From Ampelocalamus luodianensis (taxonomy: Eukaryota; Streptophyta; Magnoliopsida; Poales; Poaceae): a DNA stretch of 64,000 nt. Positions 58,374 through 64,000 of this stretch are shown one piece after another; within the stretch, counting starts at the first letter, position 1, and each line of letters opens with the position of its first letter. Under the pieces are notes generated by a model. The model had not been told where the DNA came from, made no database searches, and was given only the letters and a program-made list of their open reading frames with translations. The stretch is taken from assembly GCA_036346255.1 (NCBI GenBank), contig CM070625.1:14345488-14409487 (forward strand), written 5' to 3'. The translations under genes and the position numbers were made by a program.

Positions 58374-59128
58374 AAACCACACAGAAAAAAAGATACAGAG
58401 ATTTTATACAGGTTTGGGCCTTCTCATGAGAGAATAATAACCATACTCATGTGTTGTTGTGTTGACTTTGCTTTACAACAGGGAAGAAATCACTAGAACT
58501 AGGCTTAATGACTTCTGTCTGCTGATCTTGTCGCTACTTGTCTTATGTTTATTGTCGTTGTTCTTGTCCTCTGCCCACCAGCTTTATTCCTTATATAGAG
58601 TGTGAAGGGATGACAATTATCCCGTATCAAGAGGTGTCTCACCGTTTGATGAAATATGCACACTCAGTGACAGTTATTGTTAGATTAATCCTCTCACGTC
58701 GCCTTGCAGTTACGTCATAGACAGAGGCTTAATATGTGCAGTTATCCTAGAAAATAACAATACATATTAATTATTATGTGCATTAAACATAGCTCATAAG
58801 TGTCCGTAGTCAATTGGGCCCACATGTCTATAGGCTTTGTTGACCATAGGATCGTCGTAGTTGACCTAGTCATAGTAAAACTTACGACCATAAAGTGATC
58901 GTAGTAAGACTTACGATCATGAGGTGGTTGTAGGAAATCTTGCGACCACTAAGTGATCATGAAAGAACTTACGACCATATAGGGTGGTCATAAAATAGTT
59001 TACAATCACTCGGTTAAATTTCTCTCTTATTAATGATAAGGGGTATCCTTACGGATAATATGAAGATATTGCAATCTATAATAACAATTACAGATAAAAT
59101 ATTTAATTAATTAAGGATTATTAGATCC
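58374..59128 (-). repeat. diverged 0.75-kb LTR-like repeat, copy 2
   Basis: Second copy of 57228-58020, with many substitutions and indels. It includes the same GACCATA...GGTGGTC units at about 58870-59000 and CTTATATAG at 58592. Confidence 0.65.
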
Positions 59129-59713
59129 TCGTCAAGGTATTACTTCGAGGTAGAGTCATGCGAATTACTTACAAAGGGCATGTAATCATGAAAAGAATTT
59201 GGAGTAATAGAGGATACTAATTGATAGGTAAATATAAAGGAAAGACAACCTGTAAGAATTCTGATCAAAATCCCAGTCAGGAGAAGGAAACCGTGTCGTC
59301 AGCGATAGGTACTCATATCTCATCTGCAGATATGAACAGAACCGCAAAGATGGTTGCAAACTCTGGTAGTCACAAAGGCAAAGGTGCGAGCTGTTGAAAG
59401 AAAAAAGACATGGTGGGACCAACCACATTGTACTAACAAGCAGGTGGAGCTCGGAGGCGGTATAAACCTATAGCATGGAGAGTTGTAGCAACAGGTGTTG
59501 TGGTGGAGCAAACTACACAACGAAGAAGCTCTCAAGTGGAGGACTCGTGCAGGCTGGCCTGAACACCGACACACACATTGCGGTGATGTGCATGAGCCCC
59601 TGTGGTGGGGGCACTCCCAAAGATGAAAAAAAGAAGAAAAAAGTCAGAGTTAACTTGGAGCGAGTTCTTGGATGAGCACTATGACTTTAGCAGATAAGAG
59701 TCAAGGTAGAGAT
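59129..59713. other. unassigned sequence
   Basis: A 66-codon Cys-rich frame (59475-59675) has no homology I recognise and is not supported as a gene. Confidence 0.3.
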
Positions 59714-60254
59714 TGTTGAATATGGTGACTCATATCCTATTCCTTTATGACTTGAAGAGGTGTGCTACAAGGAAACCTAAATGAATCCTAATAGGATTAG
59801 GACTCATATTTCTCTTTAGAGTAGGATTCCTACTTCACTTTGGAGGAGAACTAGGGGGACTATAGAAACTCATGAGGGGTGGCCACAGGAACCCAAAAAG
59901 CAAGCCAAGCAAGGGGAATTCATCCAAAGTAGAAGGCGCACAAGAGGATTCGATGCTAGGTTATTCTTTAGCACAAGATTCTTGAATAGGGTAAGAATTC
60001 GATGGTCCTAAAAAGTTTAAGAGGGTTGTGAGAGTGACAAACCCTTGTACTCTTTCGAGATTGTGCTTAAGGAATTCGTAATCGGCTTCACCAAATCTTT
60101 CTCTCGTTGTGGTTGCTTCATCGCCATTATTTCGGTTCTCTCTACGAGATTCATCTACTTCATTCTTGATAAAGTGCACGCTTGTGCTTTATCTCACAAA
60201 CTTTGATCCGATCGAGGGGTTGCTGCGTATAAAGAGGGGTATCAGAGTATAACA
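59714..60254 (+). repeat. 5' LTR of a Tork-type copia element
   Basis: Starts TGTTGAATATGG and ends GTATAACA, two bases before a perfect TGGTATCAGAGCC primer site (60257-60269). No 3' LTR is seen in the window. Confidence 0.75.
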
Positions 60255-60256
60255 AG

Positions 60257-60269
60257 TGGTATCAGAGCC
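60257..60269 (+). other. primer binding site (tRNA-Met type)
   Basis: TGGTATCAGAGCC, two bases after the LTR end. Confidence 0.85.
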
Positions 60270-60306
60270 AATACCAGATTAATTAGATGGCACAAGATCA
60301 AGATTG

Positions 60307-60836
60307 ATGTCGACGATGCAGAGTCAAGTAGAGAAATTTAACGATGGAGAAAATTTCAGCATGTGGCAATGTGTGGTGATGGATGTCCTTGTCCAGCAAG
60401 GGTTAATCGATACTCTTGAATGGGACAAACTGGAAAAGACATCTGATGAAGACTGGAAGGTGATGGGGCGGAAGGTTGTCAGTACAATCCGTTTGTCTCT
60501 CTGATGAGGTAAAATACTCGGTGATCAAGGAGAATTCACCGAAGAAATTATGGAGTAACTTAGAAGAATTGTATATGGCAAAGTCGTTGACAAACCAATG
60601 GGTGCTGAATAGGAAACATATAGGTTGTGTATGGAGGAAAGCACATGCTTCGTTGACCATCTCAATGTCTTCAACAAGCTTATCACATAACTGACTAGTG
60701 TAAGTGAGAAAATTAAAGAGAATGACAAGGTCGTCATATTGGTGTCAACTCTACCTCCATCATGTGAGCAATTGGTGATGAATATACTCATCAGGAAAAA
60801 CACTCTCAACTTCGTTCTGTTATTAATAAAGATTAG
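60307..60836 (+). pseudogene. copia gag fragment (Tork/Tnt1-like)
   Basis: The ATG at 60307 opens MSTMQSQVEKFNDGENFSMW, then VLVQQGLIDTLEWDK and SDEDWKVMGRKVVSTIRLSL. A frame change at about 60500 leads to SDEVKYSVIKENSPKKLW and LEELYMAKSLTNQWVL. Later gag pieces run to about 60830, where the element is cut off. Gag forms the particle. The zinc knuckle and all of pol are missing. Confidence 0.83.
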
Positions 60837-60839
60837 GAG

Positions 60840-61610
60840 GTGACGAGCGCCCGAACGTACATGGGGGCATTCCCATCGTACGCTCTCCCGCACCCGTCAA
60901 ATCTCATTTAGATGGACAGCAAAAAAAATATATCTCAATTTGATGCAACAAAAAATCGTGAACCGCAACAATCAGATGCAAAAAAATACAAGAATCTGTT
61001 GCAAAAAAAATTGAAACATTGTTGCAACAAAATGAAAAACCACTAAATCAGGGCTCTGAGTAGGAGGAGGAGGAGGCGACCAGCCCACACCGCCACCTCA
61101 TTGCCGGCCAGATCTAGCTGCCTCGACATCACATGCTCGTCGCCCTCGACCCTGATCGGGCCACTACTGAGTTTGTCGTCTGCGGGGGATCACCATTGCT
61201 AGGGACGAAGAGTTCTATCGGCACCAAATCGGAGATTTAGTAGTGGTGTGACTTGTGAGCGTGGAACCCGAGAGAGAGAGAGATGGATGTAGGGAGGCGT
61301 GGCTTTGATGGTGGGCTCCCGGGAGGCGAAGTCCGATCGTTGTTGAGCCACCCGATTGAATGGGAGCATAAGCATGAGAAGCGGCGGAGGTAGACGAAGA
61401 GAAAGAGGTAGTAGAGAAGGGGAATAAGATGAGATTAGGAGTGATGGAAATGGATCATCTGCATGAAAGGGTTCAATGCGGAGAATCTACAGTAACATGC
61501 AATAGAAGTTGATCTCCACCGTCCGATTGAAAAGCAATGATCTATATCAATTTTATGCTACAGTAAAATTGTTGCAGTAAATATTTCGTTGTTCCTGCAG
61601 CACTTCCTGC
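60840..61610. repeat. MULE-like or other DNA-transposon remnant
   Basis: Starts near GAGCGCCCGAACGTAC, like grass Mutator-type ends in my recollection. GCAACA-rich sequence follows (about 60940-61040), then a GC-rich block. I found no matching inverted end or 9-bp TSD, so the class is tentative. Confidence 0.3.
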
Positions 61611-61763
61611 AGTGCCACTGCTGAATACTGTTCACACAATCAGATCACTGTTCAGACGTTGTTCTCTGCATTATAGAGGATCCGGCTCAGGACTGTGTGG
61701 GAGTGAGTGGCTAGTCCGGCAGTGGTTGGCGGTGGGTGGGCTGTCCGATCATCCATTTGATTT

Positions 61764-61915
61764 TTCATGGTATCGTACTCCTCGGATTGATCGAAAATGG
61801 GTAGGCCTTTCAGTGGAGGCCCCTGTCTAGGTGATGATAGTACGTTTCATGGTCTCGTACTCCTCGGATTGATCGAAAATGGATATGTAGGCCCCTGTCT
61901 AGGTGAAGATGGTAC
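61764..61915. repeat. tandem duplication of about 82 bp
   Basis: Two copies share TTCATGGT, TCGTACTCCTCGGATTGATC, GAAAATGG and GGCCCCTGTCTAGGTGA. The second copy is shorter by about 10 bases. Confidence 0.85.
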
Positions 61916-63100
61916 ATCATCCTTCGTCCTTTCTATGTCGAAAAAGCTTATGAGCTATTTATTGCCGATCAGGTCCTCTATCTGCAGTGATATGGGCTAA
62001 TACTATATGCACATGAGAATGGTATTTCTTTTTCTAGATTACGTGGCACACACCAGCACAGGCACACACGCAGATTGCCTCTCCAGCATACCGCATACAT
62101 ATAGAATTCAGCGGGAGACACTTTCCCACCGAAGACACACTTGTGTGCGTGTAAACAGCGAGCACTAGGTTAGATAAAACTGTAGTTCTACAACTCTATC
62201 ATCCCGTTAAAAGGTAGTTTTGCACATGGTAATGAGTTCAAGATGCAAAAAGAGGTAATGTAAATCATTGTTTTTTATGGAACATTTTATAAATGAAATT
62301 GATTGTTTAGCCCCCACAATTGTGCGGTGTATCCTAGTGTATTCCATAAACTCCTCAATATTTAACTTATCTTAATGAGAATTGCTTGTATGGTGGACTC
62401 TTTTTTATCTTTTGAGTTTAAATATGTCTCAAATAGCATTTAATGGTTGTTATTGATTAGCTTAGATTTTTTTATTAGAACTAGCTAGATGTCTGCGCAT
62501 GCGCATGGCTACAAATTTTTTTAAAAAAAGATAATACTAGCACCCAGATATCCGATTTAGAAATTAGAATTGGACTCCGGGTTGCACCTCCTTTACTTTT
62601 ACTCCCTCTCGGAGCAGTCAAGTCAACTGATTGATGATGTCAGCTTGCTACACGTGGCACGGTCAGCGCACGACACTTAACGAGCTAGGCTGATGTAGGT
62701 GCGTCGCCGTGTCGCACAACGGTGACACGTCATGGAGGTCCATTGGTCATCCATGATTCCATATCGTCGCGCGCGGGCGCGGCTGATAGTTACACCAGTG
62801 AAAGTGATCGCAGCGTACGGTGAAGCAAAGTTAACAGATACCACTCACAGTAATTTCGTACTACTACTGCTCCAACTCCATCGCCTCTAATCATTAATTG
62901 TTACTTGTACTACTTTTCCAAGAAATTAAATGACCAGAATTCACCGACTCCCTCTAGCTTAGTGTGGAGTATACTGCTGGTACTAATTAATACACGACTT
63001 TTCCCCCTCATAATTTAAGACTAGTAGGTGCTAAACCACGTATTAGGCCTACTACTCATCATGCGAGAATTGAGATTTAGCACTACATGGTTGGTGATAA
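61916..63100. other. unassigned intergenic sequence
   Basis: No gene or element end is supported. A GC-rich patch lies near 62690-62790. Confidence 0.35.
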
Positions 63101-63109
63101 AATTATTAA

Positions 63110-63600
63110 ATCGCTACAACAATGGTTGCATCTTCTTAGGACAACAGTTGCAACATCCTACGACAATAGTTGAAACATTTCGGACAACGGTTGCAACATC
63201 ACAAATCAAAAAACAAAGTATCTGAAAAAACGTGTTGGAAAAAATTACAACATCGTCGTAAACAACATGCAACATTTTTTTTCTACAGATGCAACTTTTT
63301 TTTCTACAGATGCAACACTTGCAACATCCCTGAACAACAGTTGCAACATCCTAGGACAATGGTTGCAACATCCTCGGACAACGGTTGCAACATCACAAAT
63401 AAACAAAACAAAACATCTAGAAAAAAATGTGTTGGAAAAAATTGCAACATCGCCGTGAACAGTATACAACATTTTTTTCTATAGATGTAATATTTTTTCT
63501 ACAGATGCACCATTTTTTCCTACAGATGCAACATTCCAAATAATAGTATGCAATATTGTTTTCAACAGACCGCAACATCAGCAGAAACAACAGATGATAC
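63110..63600. repeat. GCAACA-rich degenerate tandem repeat
   Basis: Units of GGACAACGGTTGCAACATC type recur every 20-25 bases. A larger block of about 195 bp is duplicated (starting near 63180 and 63375, each with GTGTTGGAAAAAATT and TTTTTTTCTACAGATGCA). Frames here encode low-complexity protein and are not called as genes. Similar GCAACA sequence occurs at 60940-61040. Confidence 0.75.
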
Positions 63601-64000
63601 CTATTTGGAAACAACATCAGAACCGGCGCCATGCGCTTCGATGGTGCCGGCGACGTCGAGGTGGCCCTCACGTCGATGTCGATGGCCTCCACACGCGGCG
63701 CGCTCGTCCTCCTCACCCCCGGAGGAGTCGTGGATGGTGGCACCATATATACCCCCTTGTAAACCACACGGGAAGAGTTGACGACTCACGAAAATCCCTA
63801 CGTTTTGTAAACATTTTTTTGATACAGTGAGAATCGCCGTCGTGAGCCCGTGGTTTTTTTCCAAAAGGGTTTTCCACAAAAAAAAAATCGGTGTCTCCTT
63901 ATTCTTAATCTACATTATTATTTGTCTGTCGATTTGTGACATGCATGGATCGATGGAGCCAACAATTTGGCGTGACATGTTGTGGAGACCGGCAGGCAGA
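63601..64000. other. unassigned right edge
   Basis: A GC-rich stretch (63610-63730) gives Arg/Pro frames without a domain. Nothing else is recognised. Confidence 0.3.

Noticed and set aside
63110..63600. A second CRISPR-like or coding reading of the GCAACA repeats
   Set aside because: Spacing is irregular, units are degenerate, and the frames are low-complexity.

Overview
This window is nuclear DNA from a grass (Poaceae). The evidence is a ZRP4-type plant O-methyltransferase gene with one intron, set among grass-type transposable elements: Ty3/gypsy elements using a TGGTATCAGAGC primer site, several Ty1/copia lineages, a CACTA element with TNP2 and Ulp1-like genes, L1-type LINEs, and hAT and Tourist-like MITEs. 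I cannot name the species. Only one host gene looks intact. No tRNA, rRNA or CRISPR array was recognised.

Layout. At 179-505 and 9139-9238 lie the ends of a broken O-methyltransferase (OMT) copy, split by an 8.25-kb gypsy element (886-9138, CRM-like, damaged coding region). Its 3' flank (9239-9501, resuming at 26521) is split again by a degenerate Ty1/copia element (9502-16667) and a hAT-like composite (16690-26520). That composite contains a gypsy LTR fragment and an 8.7-kb CACTA element (17417-26137, TSD TGT). The CACTA element in turn holds a 545-bp hAT MITE (21084-21628, 8-bp TSD). The intact OMT gene follows at 29268-33489. Its 3.1-kb intron carries an antisense, 5'-truncated LINE with a 13-bp TSD. 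Its downstream flank (33490-33900) resembles the flank of the pseudogene, so the two copies arose by tandem duplication. A short third OMT scrap is at about 36396.

From 34.3 to 63.9 kb the window is almost entirely repeats. They include an antisense copia remnant split by a probable gypsy solo LTR (about 36.9-40.7 kb), a LINE fragment sandwiched between two near-identical 1.2-kb direct repeats (41592-45436), a complete non-autonomous gypsy element of the CRM-like family (46148-50614, TSD CAAGT) encoding a protein I do not recognise, and another antisense copia remnant split by a solo LTR of the same gypsy family (about 50.77-54.07 kb). Beyond these are a LINE-like non-coding piece, a TA microsatellite, two diverged copies of a 0.75-kb LTR-like repeat, a Tork-type copia 5' end, and GCAACA-rich repeats.

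The genes do not form a pathway. The biology is a tandem OMT pair in which one copy stayed intact and the other became a landing site for nested transposons. Several element boundaries can be set to the base by target-site duplications. Element coding regions are mostly broken by frameshifts, stops and lost catalytic residues, so mobility now would depend on proteins supplied from elsewhere.
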